From NCBI RefSeq assembly GCF_903645355.1, contig NZ_CAHJXR010000005.1:248001-312000 (forward strand): a stretch of 64,000 nucleotides of DNA, given 5' to 3'. Below the pieces are notes generated by a model, which saw only the letters and a list, made by a program, of their open reading frames with translations, was not told where the DNA came from and searched no databases. Positions within the stretch are counted from its first letter, which is position 1. Each line of letters starts with the position of its first letter. Source of the stretch: Schaalia sp. Marseille-Q2122 (GTDB lineage: Bacteria > Actinomycetota > Actinomycetes > Actinomycetales > Actinomycetaceae). This document shows positions 32,432 through 41,699 of this stretch, piece by piece. Made by a program: the position numbers and the translations under genes.

Positions 32432-34117
32432 TCACATCCTTTCGGGAGCGGACACACCCAGCAGGTCAAGGCCTGTCCGCAAAACCTGAGTGGTGGCGTC
32501 ATTGAGCCACAGGCGAGCCACATGCGCCTCGTTGACAGCCTCGTCGGCGCGCGGGGTTACGCGGCACTGGCCATACCATGCGTGGTAGGCGCCGGCGAGA
32601 GATTCGAGGTAGCGGGCCACGCGGTGGGGCTCACGCAGCCCGGCAGCCTGGGCGACCTGCGCGGGGAACTGAGCGAGCTTGCCCAGCAGGTCGGCGTCGG
32701 CTGGTGCATCCAGGGCGGCAGGGTTGAAGCCGGCCTCGCGGTGGACACCGTGTTCGCCAGCGTTGCGGGCAACATTGCAGGTGCGCGCGTGAGCGTATTG
32801 CACGTAGTAGACGGGGTTGTCATTCGTGCGTGAGCTCAGCAGGTCCAGGTCAATGTCAAGGTTGGAGTCCATGGATACGCGTACCAGGGCGTAACGCGCA
32901 GCGTCCACACCTACAGCATCCACGAGGTCATCGAGGGTGACGATGGTGCCAGCACGCTTGGACATGCGCACAGGCTCGCCGTCCTTGACGAGGTTGACCA
33001 TCTGCCCGATGAGGATCTGCATATTGACCTGGGGGGTGTCACCGAAGGCTTCACACATGGCCATCATGCGGCCAATGTAGCCGTGGTGGTCGGCGCCCAG
33101 CAGGTAGATGGCGCTGTCGGCGCCGCGCTGGCGCTTGTCCAGGTAGTAGGCGACGTCGCCAGCGAAGTAGGCGGCCTGACCGTCGGACTTGATGAGGACG
33201 CGGTCCTTGTCGTCACCGTAGGTGGTGGTGCGCAGCCAGATGGCGCCGTCCTCGTCAAAGACCTCACCACGTTCGCGCAGGGTCGCGATAGCGCGCTCAA
33301 CGGCGCCCGACTCGTGCAGGGAGTCCTCGTGGAAGAAGACGTCGAATTCGGAGCGGAAGGAGCTCAGGCGTTCCTTGATCTCCCCGAACATGAGCTCCAC
33401 GCCGCGAGCGCGGAAGGCTTCAATGGCCTCGTCTTCGGGCAAGGTGATGGGGTCAGGTTCTCCGGCCGCTGCAGCGTCAGTGCGCACGCGGTCGGCGATG
33501 TCGGCGATGTACTGGCCGCCGTAGCCGTCTTCGGGGGCTTCCTGGCCCAGAGCGCGGGCGTAGAGGGAGCGGGCGAAGCGGTCAATCTGGGAACCGTGAT
33601 CGTTGAAGTAGTACTCGCGGGTGACCTCGGCGCCGCAGGCACGCATGAGGCGTGCCAGGGAGTCGCCGACCGCTGCCCAGCGTGCGCCGCCCAGGTGGAC
33701 GGGGCCGGTGGGGTTGGCCGACACGTATTCGAGGTTGATGTGGGTGCCCGCCATGGAGGGGTTGGTGCCGTAGGTGGCGCCACTGTCGACGATGGTGCGG
33801 GCGAGTTCGCCTGCGGAGGCGGCGGCCAGGCGGATGTTGATGAAGCCCGGGCCAGCGATCTCAACGGCGTCGATCCCCTCGTGCGCGCCAAGCAGGTCAG
33901 CAAGAACGGTAGCGAAGTCACGCGGTTTCATGCCGACCTTCTTGGCCAGTTGCATGGCGATGTTGGTGGCCCAGTCGCCGTGGTCGCGGTTGCGGGGGCG
34001 CTCGACCTTGACGGGGTCGGGGATGTCGGCGGGGTCAAGGGCAAGAGTGCCGGCGTTGACCGCGCTTTCGAGGGCGGAGCGGATGAGTACAGCAAGTTCT
34101 TCAGGAGTCACACCCAA
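32432..34117 (-). CDS. argS: Arginyl-tRNA synthetase
   Basis: This class I synthetase charges tRNA-Arg. The 561 residues contain the N-terminal Arg-tRNA recognition domain ([15 protein letters not shown]), the HIGH-like [12 protein letters not shown], the KMSK-like [17 protein letters not shown], and the DALR anticodon-binding domain at the C-terminus. A tRNA-Arg(CCG) lies about 0.8 kb away on the other strand. It leads the argS-lysA unit. Confidence 0.96.
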   Translation of the reverse strand: MGVTPEELAVLIRSALESAVNAGTLALDPADIPDPVKVERPRNRDHGDWATNIAMQLAKKVGMKPRDFATVLADLLGAHEGIDAVEIAGPGFINIRLAAASAGELARTIVDSGATYGTNPSMAGTHINLEYVSANPTGPVHLGGARWAAVGDSLARLMRACGAEVTREYYFNDHGSQIDRFARSLYARALGQEAPEDGYGGQYIADIADRVRTDAAAAGEPDPITLPEDEAIEAFRARGVELMFGEIKERLSSFRSEFDVFFHEDSLHESGAVERAIATLRERGEVFDEDGAIWLRTTTYGDDKDRVLIKSDGQAAYFAGDVAYYLDKRQRGADSAIYLLGADHHGYIGRMMAMCEAFGDTPQVNMQILIGQMVNLVKDGEPVRMSKRAGTIVTLDDLVDAVGVDAARYALVRVSMDSNLDIDLDLLSSRTNDNPVYYVQYAHARTCNVARNAGEHGVHREAGFNPAALDAPADADLLGKLAQFPAQVAQAAGLREPHRVARYLESLAGAYHAWYGQCRVTPRADEAVNEAHVARLWLNDATTQVLRTGLDLLGVSAPERM

Positions 34118-34164
34118 AGGTTAGTCTCCTCAGGTGGTGAGTTTCCATTCCTTGACGTAAAAAC

Positions 34165-34224
34165 AGCCCCGTGTCATCGAAATCATAGGGGGTTGCATGA
34201 GATTTCGAGAGCACGGGGCTGCTT
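34165..34224 (-). terminator. Terminator after rpiB
   Basis: CAGCCCCGTG and TCGAAATC are answered by GATTTCGA and CACGGGGCTG, giving a long, slightly interrupted stem. On the minus strand it is followed by TTTTTAC. It closes the rpiB transcript before argS. Confidence 0.82.
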
Positions 34225-34244
34225 GACCGCTGAAGGGAGGGGGG

Positions 34245-34694
34245 TCAGCGGTCGGCCTCGTAGTCAGAGAGCAGGTCGATGCGACGCTGGTGGCGCTCAT
34301 CGCCAGAGAAGGGGGTTTCAAGGAAGGCATCGACGAGGGCGGCGCACTCTTCAGGGCTGTGCTGGCGGGCACCCACGGAGATGACATTGGCGTCATTGTG
34401 CTCGCGAGCCAGGCGGGCGGTGGCGTCATTCCATGCCAGTGCTGCGCGCACGCCCTTGACCTTGTTGGCGGCGATCTGTTCGCCATTGCCTGAACCGCCA
34501 ATGACGACGCCCAACGAACCGGGATCAGCGACGACTGCCTCGCCACATTCGATGCACATGGGGGGGTAGTCATCAAGGGCGTCGTATTCGTGGGCACCGT
34601 GGTCAATGACTTCGTGGCCTGCGGCGTTGAGGTGTTCAACCAGGTAGGTCTTGAGTTCGAAGCCTGCGTGGTCGGTGGCGATATGGACGCGCAT
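34245..34694 (-). CDS. rpiB: Ribose-5-phosphate isomerase B
   Basis: This 149-residue RpiB/LacAB-family isomerase has MRVHIATDHAGFELK at the N-terminus, GVVIGGSGNGEQIAANKVKG (anion-binding loop), an Ala/Trp-Asn segment (ALAWNDATARLAREHNDAN) and the C-terminal HQRRIDLLSDYE typical of actinobacterial RpiB. It interconverts ribose-5- and ribulose-5-phosphate. The active-site Cys of the E. coli-type enzyme is replaced by Ser (GGSGNG), as in the mycobacterial subtype. The ATG at 34694 follows GAAGGAGG. Confidence 0.92.
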   Translation of the reverse strand: MRVHIATDHAGFELKTYLVEHLNAAGHEVIDHGAHEYDALDDYPPMCIECGEAVVADPGSLGVVIGGSGNGEQIAANKVKGVRAALAWNDATARLAREHNDANVISVGARQHSPEECAALVDAFLETPFSGDERHQRRIDLLSDYEADR

Positions 34695-34938
34695 AGGGAC
34701 CCTCCTTCGGGTCGAGGTGTTGTCAGTAACGGTGATAAGTATGCCAAAGGTGAGAGTGCGAAGCCCCTGGACTATAGCCCCGCGTGTGGTGCACCTTTGC
34801 TCGGGAATATCCGACATCCGTGCGCTCAGAGTCGCCACAAGTAGCCAGGCTAAGGCAATATGCGCATCGACGTGTCCGATACTGCAGTGCGGCGTAATAC
34901 CTTGCGCGGCTAAATCCTGCTAAAGTGTTGCTCCGTTG

Positions 34939-35011
34939 GCCCCGATAGCTCAGTGGATAGAGCGTTCGCCTCCGGAGCGAAAGGTCGCAGGTTCGAATCC
35001 TGTTCGGGGCA
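34939..35011 (+). tRNA. tRNA-Arg (anticodon CCG)
   Basis: A 73-base cloverleaf has acceptor arm GCCCCGA/TCGGGGC, a D-arm with AGCTCAGTGGATAGAGC, anticodon loop CTCCGGA (CCG, reading CGG) and T-arm GGTTCGAATCC. The discriminator base is A and CCA is not encoded. Confidence 0.97.
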
Positions 35012-35200
35012 CTATCTGTTCGGGGGCACTGGCGCCTTTCTCCTTGCTTTCCCTCTCCTGCATTTTTCTTCCTCTACCACTCTTGTGCTTCGTATAGACG
35101 GAGCTCACCGCCAGTTTTAGGATGAGTGTGGGCCTGCGGTCAACGCGGATCGCTGTTCGCCTTTTCCGTATGAGATGCCGCTGCCAGCAAGGAGGCTGTC

Positions 35201-35827
35201 GTGGGATTGTTCATCAGTGAGCTCATTGGAGCCCTTGTTCAATTACTTCTTCTGTCAGTCGTTCCCCTCATTTGGTGGCTTGTCACAGCACGCACACGGG
35301 CGGGCTTTTTCTCCTGGATTGGCCTGCGCGCCCCGGAGCGCTTTGGCGGTGCGCTTGTGGGGTGGAGTGTTCTGATTCTTGTCGCCACTTTTGTTCTGGG
35401 AGTGGGTATTCAGTGGCTGCTGGCGGGCACTCCGGTGGCTGCGTCTAAATTTGCAGGCCTGGGTGTTGGCGCACTTCCGGCGATCCTCGTCTTTGCCTTT
35501 GTGGGCACCGCTTTAGGGGAGGAGATTTTCTTCCGCGGGTTCCTGCTCAAACGTTTCAACTCGGCAATGAGTTTCCAGGCGGCCAATACTGCTCAGGGAG
35601 CGCTTTTTGGTGTACTCCACGGCATCATGTTCTTTTCCCTCCTTCCTTTCGTGTCCACCCTGCTGGTCATTGTCTTTACGGGTGTGATTGGATGGAGTCT
35701 GGGGATGGTCAATGAGCGCCTGGCGGGTGGTTCCATTGTGCCGAGCTGGCTGATTCACGCTGGGGCGAATCTTCTTGCTGGGCTGTCGATGGCGTTTGGG
35801 CTATTCGCACTGGCGCCGGGGGCTTAG
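35201..35827 (+). CDS. CPBP family intramembrane metalloprotease
   Basis: This 208-residue protein has about six membrane segments and the ABI/CPBP motifs: EEIFFRGFLLKRF (Glu-Glu plus Arg), LHGIMFF (His) and SWLIHAGANLLAG (His and Asn). Relatives are membrane proteases or prenyl-endopeptidase-like proteins, some giving bacteriocin self-immunity; the substrate is unknown. The GTG at 35201 has a strong AAGGAGG site. The 189 bases between it and the tRNA hold nothing recognisable. Ten bases separate it from the glycosylase gene, so the two are probably co-transcribed. Confidence 0.85.
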   Translation: MGLFISELIGALVQLLLLSVVPLIWWLVTARTRAGFFSWIGLRAPERFGGALVGWSVLILVATFVLGVGIQWLLAGTPVAASKFAGLGVGALPAILVFAFVGTALGEEIFFRGFLLKRFNSAMSFQAANTAQGALFGVLHGIMFFSLLPFVSTLLVIVFTGVIGWSLGMVNERLAGGSIVPSWLIHAGANLLAGLSMAFGLFALAPGA

Positions 35828-35836
35828 TCTGTCCCT

Positions 35837-36487
35837 ATGACGCTGACTTCCCCTTTGCCTTCCTTTCGCACGATTTACGAGGCTCTCGCCGTTTCCTCTC
35901 CGCAGGCGAAGTGGTGGCCGGCCGAGAGTGAGTTTGAGATTGTCATTGGCGCAGTGCTCACGCAAAACGTCGCCTGGCGCAATGTTGAGTACGCCATCAC
36001 TGCCCTGCGCGAGGGCGGGCATCTTCACCCCGAGGGCATCCTCGCTCTTGAGCACGCGCATCTAGCGGAGCTTATTCGTCCGGCGGGCTACATGAATGTC
36101 AAGGCCCGATATCTGCACAATGTCACCTCCTGGTTTCAGGCCAACCACGCGTTAGCCTCGTCATTAGGGGACGAGGCCCTGCGTGCCAGCCTCTTAGCGG
36201 TCAAGGGTGTGGGGCCAGAAACGGCTGATGACATTCTTCTCTACGTCTATAGGCGCCCCGCGTTCATCTGGGACCTGTACGCCCGCCGTCTGCTCACCCA
36301 CCTGGGGTTTGAGGTGCCCTCCACCTACGAGGCAGCCCGACGCGCACTGAGCGAGCATGTTGAGGCGGCAGCTTTTAGCGTCGAAGAACTCGCAGTCTTC
36401 CACGGCCTGATTGTTGATGCCGGAAAGCTGGCTCAAGCGGAGGGTTCTTATAATGCTGTACTTGAGAGCCTCAAGGGGAGGAGCTAG
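35837..36487 (+). CDS. HhH-GPD DNA glycosylase without an iron-sulfur cluster (MagIII-like)
   Basis: This 216-residue endonuclease III-superfamily protein has WWPAESEFEIVIGAVLTQNV near the start, the helix-hairpin-helix VKGVGPETADDILLYV, and the catalytic Asp in FIWDLYARRLL. The lysine that makes EndoIII a lyase is Glu here, and there are no cysteines at all, so no [4Fe-4S] cluster. The WWP...LGAVLTQN layout resembles Helicobacter 3-methyladenine glycosylase III (MagIII). A monofunctional base-excision glycosylase for alkylated bases is therefore the best guess. The Lys that is carbamylated in MagIII seems replaced by Leu (FHGLIVD). Confidence 0.8.
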   Translation: MTLTSPLPSFRTIYEALAVSSPQAKWWPAESEFEIVIGAVLTQNVAWRNVEYAITALREGGHLHPEGILALEHAHLAELIRPAGYMNVKARYLHNVTSWFQANHALASSLGDEALRASLLAVKGVGPETADDILLYVYRRPAFIWDLYARRLLTHLGFEVPSTYEAARRALSEHVEAAAFSVEELAVFHGLIVDAGKLAQAEGSYNAVLESLKGRS

Positions 36488-37312
36488 ATGTCCGTCGAGA
36501 CAGGCGCGTCAACCAGGCAAGCGCACACCTCGTGGAAAGAACGGACACGCCTGGCGCGATGGCTGATCGTGACGGCGATGCTTGCCTCGCCCCTCCTGAT
36601 GTTTATGCTCAGAGGCATAATCCCTGGCCTTGGGCTCCTGACAGCCAAGCTTGGCCCTTGGTGGGATTCTCTCAGCTTCGAGCTACAGCCTCTCATACTG
36701 GGGATATTCGTCGTCGACGGGTTTAGCCTCATACTTGTTTGGCTAGGATCCCTCGCAGTATCAATCTGCGTGAGCACCTATCTCATCATGGACTCGGGCA
36801 CAGCTACTCCCCCGCTGAGTACACCAGACTCCTCCGCTTCTGCTGCCCACGCCCTACGCAACGCCGCGCACTCATGGTGGTCGATCCTGTGGCGGGCGGG
36901 CGTCTTCCTGGCAGGCGGAGCGCTCATCTTTTTTCTTGCTGTCATGAGCCTGTTTGTGTTTGCTTTCTCGTCCTCTTACTCGCGCTTAACGCCGGTATCC
37001 GAACAGGGCTGCGAATTATGGACGAGTGCTGATCCTTACTTCGATGACTGGTACACCGGCGACATCTACGTCCGACAACCGTGGAGCCTCAGCCTTCACC
37101 ACGTCGATGATTGGATCATCAGTGACACGAGTGAAGGTCTCGAGCAGGAAATGCACCTTGCGTGGAAGGGAGAAACAGCCACGCTGTATGTCGGGCTGAG
37201 CGAATACCGCAGCCCCTCGAATGGGCCGACGACCTTCAAACGGATGACCGTGGACTGCCACACCCTTGAGTATCGCAGCGAGTTTTTAAACGAGGAGCGG
37301 GCCCGCGGCTAG
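36488..37312 (+). CDS. Membrane protein of unknown function
   Basis: The 274 residues start directly after the glycosylase stop. Three membrane segments are visible (around residues 22-50, 72-98 and 132-162). A soluble, probably extracytoplasmic domain of ~110 residues follows, with two cysteines (SEQGCELW and TVDCHTLEY) that could form a disulfide. No family was recognised. Its spacing implies the same transcript as the glycosylase and CPBP genes. Confidence 0.7.
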   Translation: MSVETGASTRQAHTSWKERTRLARWLIVTAMLASPLLMFMLRGIIPGLGLLTAKLGPWWDSLSFELQPLILGIFVVDGFSLILVWLGSLAVSICVSTYLIMDSGTATPPLSTPDSSASAAHALRNAAHSWWSILWRAGVFLAGGALIFFLAVMSLFVFAFSSSYSRLTPVSEQGCELWTSADPYFDDWYTGDIYVRQPWSLSLHHVDDWIISDTSEGLEQEMHLAWKGETATLYVGLSEYRSPSNGPTTFKRMTVDCHTLEYRSEFLNEERARG

Positions 37313-37367
37313 GAGCGCTACTTCGAGCACACTGGGGTGGACGAGCAAAGAGAGGACTTGCGCACAT

Positions 37368-37409
37368 GAAAGGGTGTGGCCTGCCCTTGCAGCCAGGCCA
37401 CACCCTTTC
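37368..37409. terminator. Bidirectional terminator
   Basis: Arms 37368-37383 and 37394-37409 form a perfect 16-base-pair stem (GAAAGGGTGTGGCCTG on the left) between two convergent genes. Confidence 0.8.
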
Positions 37410-37444
37410 TAGCGTCTTACTTTCCTCGTGAACGAGGGAAGGCC

Positions 37445-38596
37445 TCACATGAGCGAGCGGTAGATCGCCTCAATGTCGTCGCGGGTCACAGGGCGGGGGT
37501 TGCCCGGCGTACACACGTCAGCAAAAGCGTCATCTGTCAGGCCAGCGATGCCGTCTTCTGTCACGCCAATTTCAGAGATGGTCGTGGGGTTACCCAGGTC
37601 GACGGTCAGCTGAGCGACGGCATCAACGGCGGCTTGGCGCGCTTCCTCCAGGGGCATGGTGTGGGCGCCCTCAACACCGAAAGCGGCGGCAATGTCGCGG
37701 TATTTCTCGCCGGTGTATTCAGCGTTGAAGGCCATGACCTTGGCCAGCAAAATGCCGTTAGCCAGGCCGTGTGGGGCGTCGTAGCGGCCACCCAGGGGGT
37801 GAGCCATGCCGTGCACGAGGCCAAGCCCCACATTGGAGTAGGCCATGCCGTTGATGTAGGCGGCGAGCCCCATCTGTTCGACGGCGTCGAGGTCACCCTC
37901 AGCTGCGGCGCGTAGGTTCTTGGCGATCATCTGGATCGACTTCAAGCACAGGGCATCCGACAGAGCCCAGGCACCGGGCGTGATGTAGCCCTCGATGGCG
38001 TGAGTGAGGGCGTCGAGGCCGGTTGCGACCTTGAGGCTGCGCGGCATGCCATCCATGAGGTCTGGGTCGACGACGGCGACGACGGGAATGTCATGGGGGT
38101 CGACGCAGACAAACTTGCGGTGGTTGGCGGTGTCGGTGATGACGTAGTTGATGGTGGTTTCCGAGGCTGTTCCCGCGGTGGTGGGCACGCCAATAATGGG
38201 CACACCAGGCTTGGTTGTGGGCGAGAGGCCCTCAAGGGAGAGAACGTCTTCAAACTCAGGGTTGGTGGCAATGACGGAGATGGCCTTGCAGGTGTCTTGC
38301 GGGCTGCCGCCGCCCAGGCCGATGAGGATCTCAGCTCCGGAGTCACGGAAGGCGGCAAGGCCCGCCTGGACCTTTTCGACGGGCGGGTTGGGCACGACGT
38401 CAGAGAAGACATCCCAGGCGATGTCGGCCTCGTCAAGCAGGTCGGTAATGCGGGTGACAGTGCCATTGCCGACCAGTGCGGGGTCGGTCACGATGAAGGC
38501 CTTGCGCAGGCCGCGCTTGCTGATTTCTTGGGGGATGTTGGCGATGGCGCCGCGTCCGAAGTAGCCGGTCTGGTTGAAAATCATCCGATACGTCAT
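37445..38596 (-). CDS. Iron-containing alcohol dehydrogenase, lactaldehyde reductase (FucO) type
   Basis: This 383-residue group III alcohol dehydrogenase has the NAD-binding GGGSPQDTCKAI, the specificity region TTAGTASETTINYVITD, and metal ligands in GLDALTHAIEGYI and VHGMAHPLGGRYDAPHG. The FNQTGYFGRGAIANIP N-terminus and TIxYVITD segment resemble E. coli FucO, which reduces L-lactaldehyde to 1,2-propanediol anaerobically. Ethanol or 1,3-propanediol activity is possible in this family. It stands alone between terminators, with its own upstream region. Confidence 0.85.
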   Translation of the reverse strand: MTYRMIFNQTGYFGRGAIANIPQEISKRGLRKAFIVTDPALVGNGTVTRITDLLDEADIAWDVFSDVVPNPPVEKVQAGLAAFRDSGAEILIGLGGGSPQDTCKAISVIATNPEFEDVLSLEGLSPTTKPGVPIIGVPTTAGTASETTINYVITDTANHRKFVCVDPHDIPVVAVVDPDLMDGMPRSLKVATGLDALTHAIEGYITPGAWALSDALCLKSIQMIAKNLRAAAEGDLDAVEQMGLAAYINGMAYSNVGLGLVHGMAHPLGGRYDAPHGLANGILLAKVMAFNAEYTGEKYRDIAAAFGVEGAHTMPLEEARQAAVDAVAQLTVDLGNPTTISEIGVTEDGIAGLTDDAFADVCTPGNPRPVTRDDIEAIYRSLM

Positions 38597-38704
38597 TGTT
38601 CGAATACCTCAGTTCTGTGGGAGGGGGATGGGCACGATGTGTGCGCTGACAGTGCCAGCCTATGGCGGTTCTTTTCCCTCCCCAAGGCCCAAGAGTCCCA
38701 ATTT

Positions 38705-38720
38705 CTTAGGTAAACCTAAG
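38705..38720. promoter_or_regulatory. Perfect palindrome upstream of the alcohol dehydrogenase
   Basis: CTTAGGT (38705-38711) and ACCTAAG (38714-38720) flank AA, in the AT-rich 213-base gap between the dehydrogenase start and the response-regulator stop. It is a likely operator for the dehydrogenase. It is five bases shorter than a DtxR/IdeR iron box and lacks that motif's centre. Confidence 0.4.
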
Positions 38721-38809
38721 CCGCTTTTGCACATTTTCCCAGCTCGAGGAAAGACTCCGGACAATATCAAACAGGACATATACAATACGCACCCGCCACA
38801 GGGTGTCGC

Positions 38810-39415
38810 CTAGATCCACCCCCGCGAGCGCGCCACCTCCACCGCCACATGGCGATTAGGAGCGCCCAGCTTATGAGCAGCACTGGAAAGGTAGTTGCGT
38901 ACCGTCCCCACGCTCAGGTGCGCCCGTTCGGCAATCTCTTCCACAGGCGCGCCTCCGGCAGCAAGTTCGAGGACGTCAGCCTCGCGTGGGGTCAGGGGTG
39001 AATCCCCCGCGGCGATTGCTTCGGCTGAGATCTCAGGGTCGACATAGCGGCCGCCTTCGTGAACCTTGCGGATCACGTCGGTCAGCACTTTTGCCGAGGT
39101 GGTCTTGGGGACAAAGCCGCGCGCTCCGGCTTCCAGGGCGCGTTTGAGGTGGCCGGGGCGGGCGTGAGAGGTGAGGATAATACTGCGCGTCGCGGGGCTG
39201 GATGCACGAACACTCTCAATCACTTCAATGCCGTCAGCCCCTGGCATTTGCAGGTCAAGGAGTGCCACATCAGGCTGGTGGTGGTTGATGTGGGCGATCG
39301 CTTCGGTGCCAGAAGCGGCCACAGTGACCACCTCAATATCAGTTTGAAGCGCCAGTATTGATTCGAGGGCTTCCCGAAGAAGGGTCTCATCGTCAGCAAT
39401 AATGACTCGAATCAT
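38810..39415 (-). CDS. NarL/DesR-type response regulator
   Basis: This 201-residue regulator has a receiver domain with acidic pocket DDET and phosphoacceptor Asp in VALLDLQMPGADG, followed by a LuxR-type helix-turn-helix (LTPREADVLELAAGG, then HLSVGTVRNYLSSAAHKLGA). It overlaps the histidine kinase by four bases and is its obvious partner. As the last gene of the exporter operon, it probably controls that operon. Confidence 0.93.
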   Translation of the reverse strand: MIRVIIADDETLLREALESILALQTDIEVVTVAASGTEAIAHINHHQPDVALLDLQMPGADGIEVIESVRASSPATRSIILTSHARPGHLKRALEAGARGFVPKTTSAKVLTDVIRKVHEGGRYVDPEISAEAIAAGDSPLTPREADVLELAAGGAPVEEIAERAHLSVGTVRNYLSSAAHKLGAPNRHVAVEVARSRGWI

Positions 39416-40767
39416 GACTGTGTCCTTCTTTCCTGCGTCCCACTGCGCATCCCACCGTGCGTCCCACTGCGCGTCCCAGAAGGCATGTCCTGCGCGCCCT
39501 CCATATGTGCCACCACAGTGAAGGTATCATCCTTGCGTTCCCAGGTGAGGGCTCCCCCCATCACGGAAAGTCGCGCGGCCAGGCTTTCCAGTCCTGATCC
39601 GGGCGTTTCTTCGTGTTGGCTTGTCATCGGGCGCGCTCTATTGTTCGTCACTGTGAGGGTCACGCCGGATTCCTCGTAGGACAGGCGGAAGGTGGCGCGC
39701 GTCGCCTCAGAATGGCGAACAATATTTGTTGCCGTCTCTCGCACCACAAGCGCCAAGCCTTCAGCGACTTGGGGAGGCAAGGCTTCATCCTCGCCAATGA
39801 TGCGTACCTGCACGCCTGCTGCTGTCAGAAGCGAGTGGGCGCCGCTCAGCTCGGTGGAGAGTTCAGGGCGTCGATACTCGGCCAATACCGAACGCACTTC
39901 ACGCAGGGCATCGTCAGCCAGGGCGCGTACACGCCGGGATTCTTCAGCTGCACGCTCAGCGCCCTCGGCTTCTGCCAGGACTGCCGCTAACTCAGACTTT
40001 ACGGCTACCGCCGTTAAGGTTCGCCCAAAGACGTCGTGCAGATCGCGGGCAATACGCAGGCGTTCCTCCGCCGCAGCAAGATCTGCTTTCACCGCGTCAA
40101 CTTTGGCGTGAGTGTCCACCGCTCGGGTGACGGAGAGTGTCCACTGACAGCTCCACACGCTCAGCGCCACGGTAAAAGTCGTTGCGATAACGGTTGAGAC
40201 CATCCGCGCACCCCAGTACTGGGGTTCTGTACCAACAAGCTCGTAGGTGGTTATGCCCTGATGGATGACGACAATGCCCACCACTGCTCCACCAATGACA
40301 TAGTTCGTGCGCGCAGAGATGAGCAACGCTAACGCCCACATCAAGAGCAAGAGGGGGAGGAGCACAGGAAGGGTAGAAAGAAAAACGTTCTCGCGGTCGG
40401 AAACGATCTGCTTGACGAGGCCGCCTGCCAGGGCCGAGGCCCCACCGAGTGTGACAATCGTGGGGAGCACCCAGCGTGGTAGCGGCGTACCGTCAAGCGC
40501 GTAACTGAGCAGGCGCCGCCCGTACATGATGGCGAGGAGGGCCTCAACACTGATGAGGATCATGTGGGCCCGCCCCCACCACGAGATTGATATATCGGCG
40601 TCAACAATGACCAGAACTATCGCAGAGAAGAGGGGCGATGCCGCAAAGAGAAGGAAGAAGGACCACAGCACATAGGAACGCATGCGTCCACTGCCAGCGG
40701 GAACTGCGCGTTGCAAGGTCATAATCGTATTCTTCCAGATCCTCAAGCCAATCCTGGGTGAGGACAC
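39412..40767 (-). CDS. Sensor histidine kinase (HisKA_3, DesK/LiaS type)
   Basis: This 451-residue protein has about five membrane segments in the first ~190 residues, then a dimerisation/phosphoacceptor helix with RIARDLHDVFGRTLTAVAVK (His is the phosphorylation site). An HATPase domain follows (NIVRHSEATRA N-box; PGSGLESLAARL G-box). The C-terminal tail is repetitive (SGTRSGTHGGMRSGTQ). Short extracellular loops suggest it senses the membrane or the adjacent exporter. The GTG at 40767 lies just after the permease stop; an ATG 15 codons later has a better ribosome site. Confidence 0.9.
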   Translation of the reverse strand: MSSPRIGLRIWKNTIMTLQRAVPAGSGRMRSYVLWSFFLLFAASPLFSAIVLVIVDADISISWWGRAHMILISVEALLAIMYGRRLLSYALDGTPLPRWVLPTIVTLGGASALAGGLVKQIVSDRENVFLSTLPVLLPLLLLMWALALLISARTNYVIGGAVVGIVVIHQGITTYELVGTEPQYWGARMVSTVIATTFTVALSVWSCQWTLSVTRAVDTHAKVDAVKADLAAAEERLRIARDLHDVFGRTLTAVAVKSELAAVLAEAEGAERAAEESRRVRALADDALREVRSVLAEYRRPELSTELSGAHSLLTAAGVQVRIIGEDEALPPQVAEGLALVVRETATNIVRHSEATRATFRLSYEESGVTLTVTNNRARPMTSQHEETPGSGLESLAARLSVMGGALTWERKDDTFTVVAHMEGAQDMPSGTRSGTHGGMRSGTQERRTQS

Positions 40768-40769
40768 GT

Positions 40770-41621
40770 TCAGGCACGGCGGCTAAAACGCGTGTACCGG
40801 GCGAGGTAGATTCCTACGGCTGACCAGGCAATGACCGTCACGGTGGGCACCATCATGGCCAAGAAGGATTCACCCACACTCAATGCAGCGCCCCCGTCAA
40901 TAACAGGAGCAACCCCCATTGAGATCCCCACCAGCGCGTTCACCGCGTACAGGGGCGAGTAGGAGCAGATGGTTTGCAAAGTCTCGGGCATGAACTGGAC
41001 GGGGAAGAACAAACCAGAAAAGAACAATGCTGCCAGCATCAGAGGCATTGAGGAGTACTGCGCGGCCTCAACGCTTGAACTCCACGCTGAGGTCCACGCT
41101 CCCAATCCAGCGAAAATCACGACAGCACCCACGATGGCGACAAGCAGGGCCACCGGGTTGACCAGTGGCATTACTTTACCCAGAACAGCAACGGCAATCA
41201 TGCCGGTCAGCACCTGCACAACCAGGGCCGCAGCCGAAGGGACAACAGCGGCAACAAGCGCCTCCCACACGCTGGCCTGACCGGTATTCATCCGTTGGAA
41301 GATACCTGCCTCGCGTCGGGCAACCACGATCGTGGTGAAGTTGTAGTAGATGACGAACATCGCACCAAAACCCACCAGCATCTGCATGACGAGAACGGCG
41401 AAGCTCTCAGCGCCGAGAGTATCAAGGAGGAGCGGAGCCAGGGCGAGGGCCATCAGTGGTGAGAGCAGGAGGGCGTTGAGCAGCACCGTGCGGTTACGGA
41501 AAAAGAGTTTGCTTTCTGCTGCGACCAGCGCGCTCATGCGCTGAAGAATACCGGCGGTGCGAGGCGTGGACGAGGACGACGCGGGGGTGGAGCTTGGGCC
41601 GTGAAGGGTCAGGGAGCTCAT
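40770..41621 (-). CDS. ABC-2 type exporter permease
   Basis: This 283-residue permease has six membrane segments in an ABC-2 layout: a cytoplasmic Ser/Pro-rich start, FRNRTVLLNALLLSPLMALA, and a C-terminal segment PVQFMPETLQTICSYSPLYA near helix 5, as in DrrB-like drug and lipid exporters. The start at 41621 has a GGAAAGGAA site. It pairs with the ATPase upstream and precedes the kinase by two bases. Confidence 0.9.
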   Translation of the reverse strand: MSSLTLHGPSSTPASSSSTPRTAGILQRMSALVAAESKLFFRNRTVLLNALLLSPLMALALAPLLLDTLGAESFAVLVMQMLVGFGAMFVIYYNFTTIVVARREAGIFQRMNTGQASVWEALVAAVVPSAAALVVQVLTGMIAVAVLGKVMPLVNPVALLVAIVGAVVIFAGLGAWTSAWSSSVEAAQYSSMPLMLAALFFSGLFFPVQFMPETLQTICSYSPLYAVNALVGISMGVAPVIDGGAALSVGESFLAMMVPTVTVIAWSAVGIYLARYTRFSRRA

Positions 41622-41699
41622 GGTGGATTCCTTTCCAAGGAGGGAAAACGACAAGGGTCAAAGGCATAGGGAGTGCAACGACACTTTGAAGAGTGCCGC

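Noticed and set aside
38705-38720. DtxR/IdeR iron box
   Set aside because: The 16-base palindrome lacks the central bases and length of the 19-base consensus.
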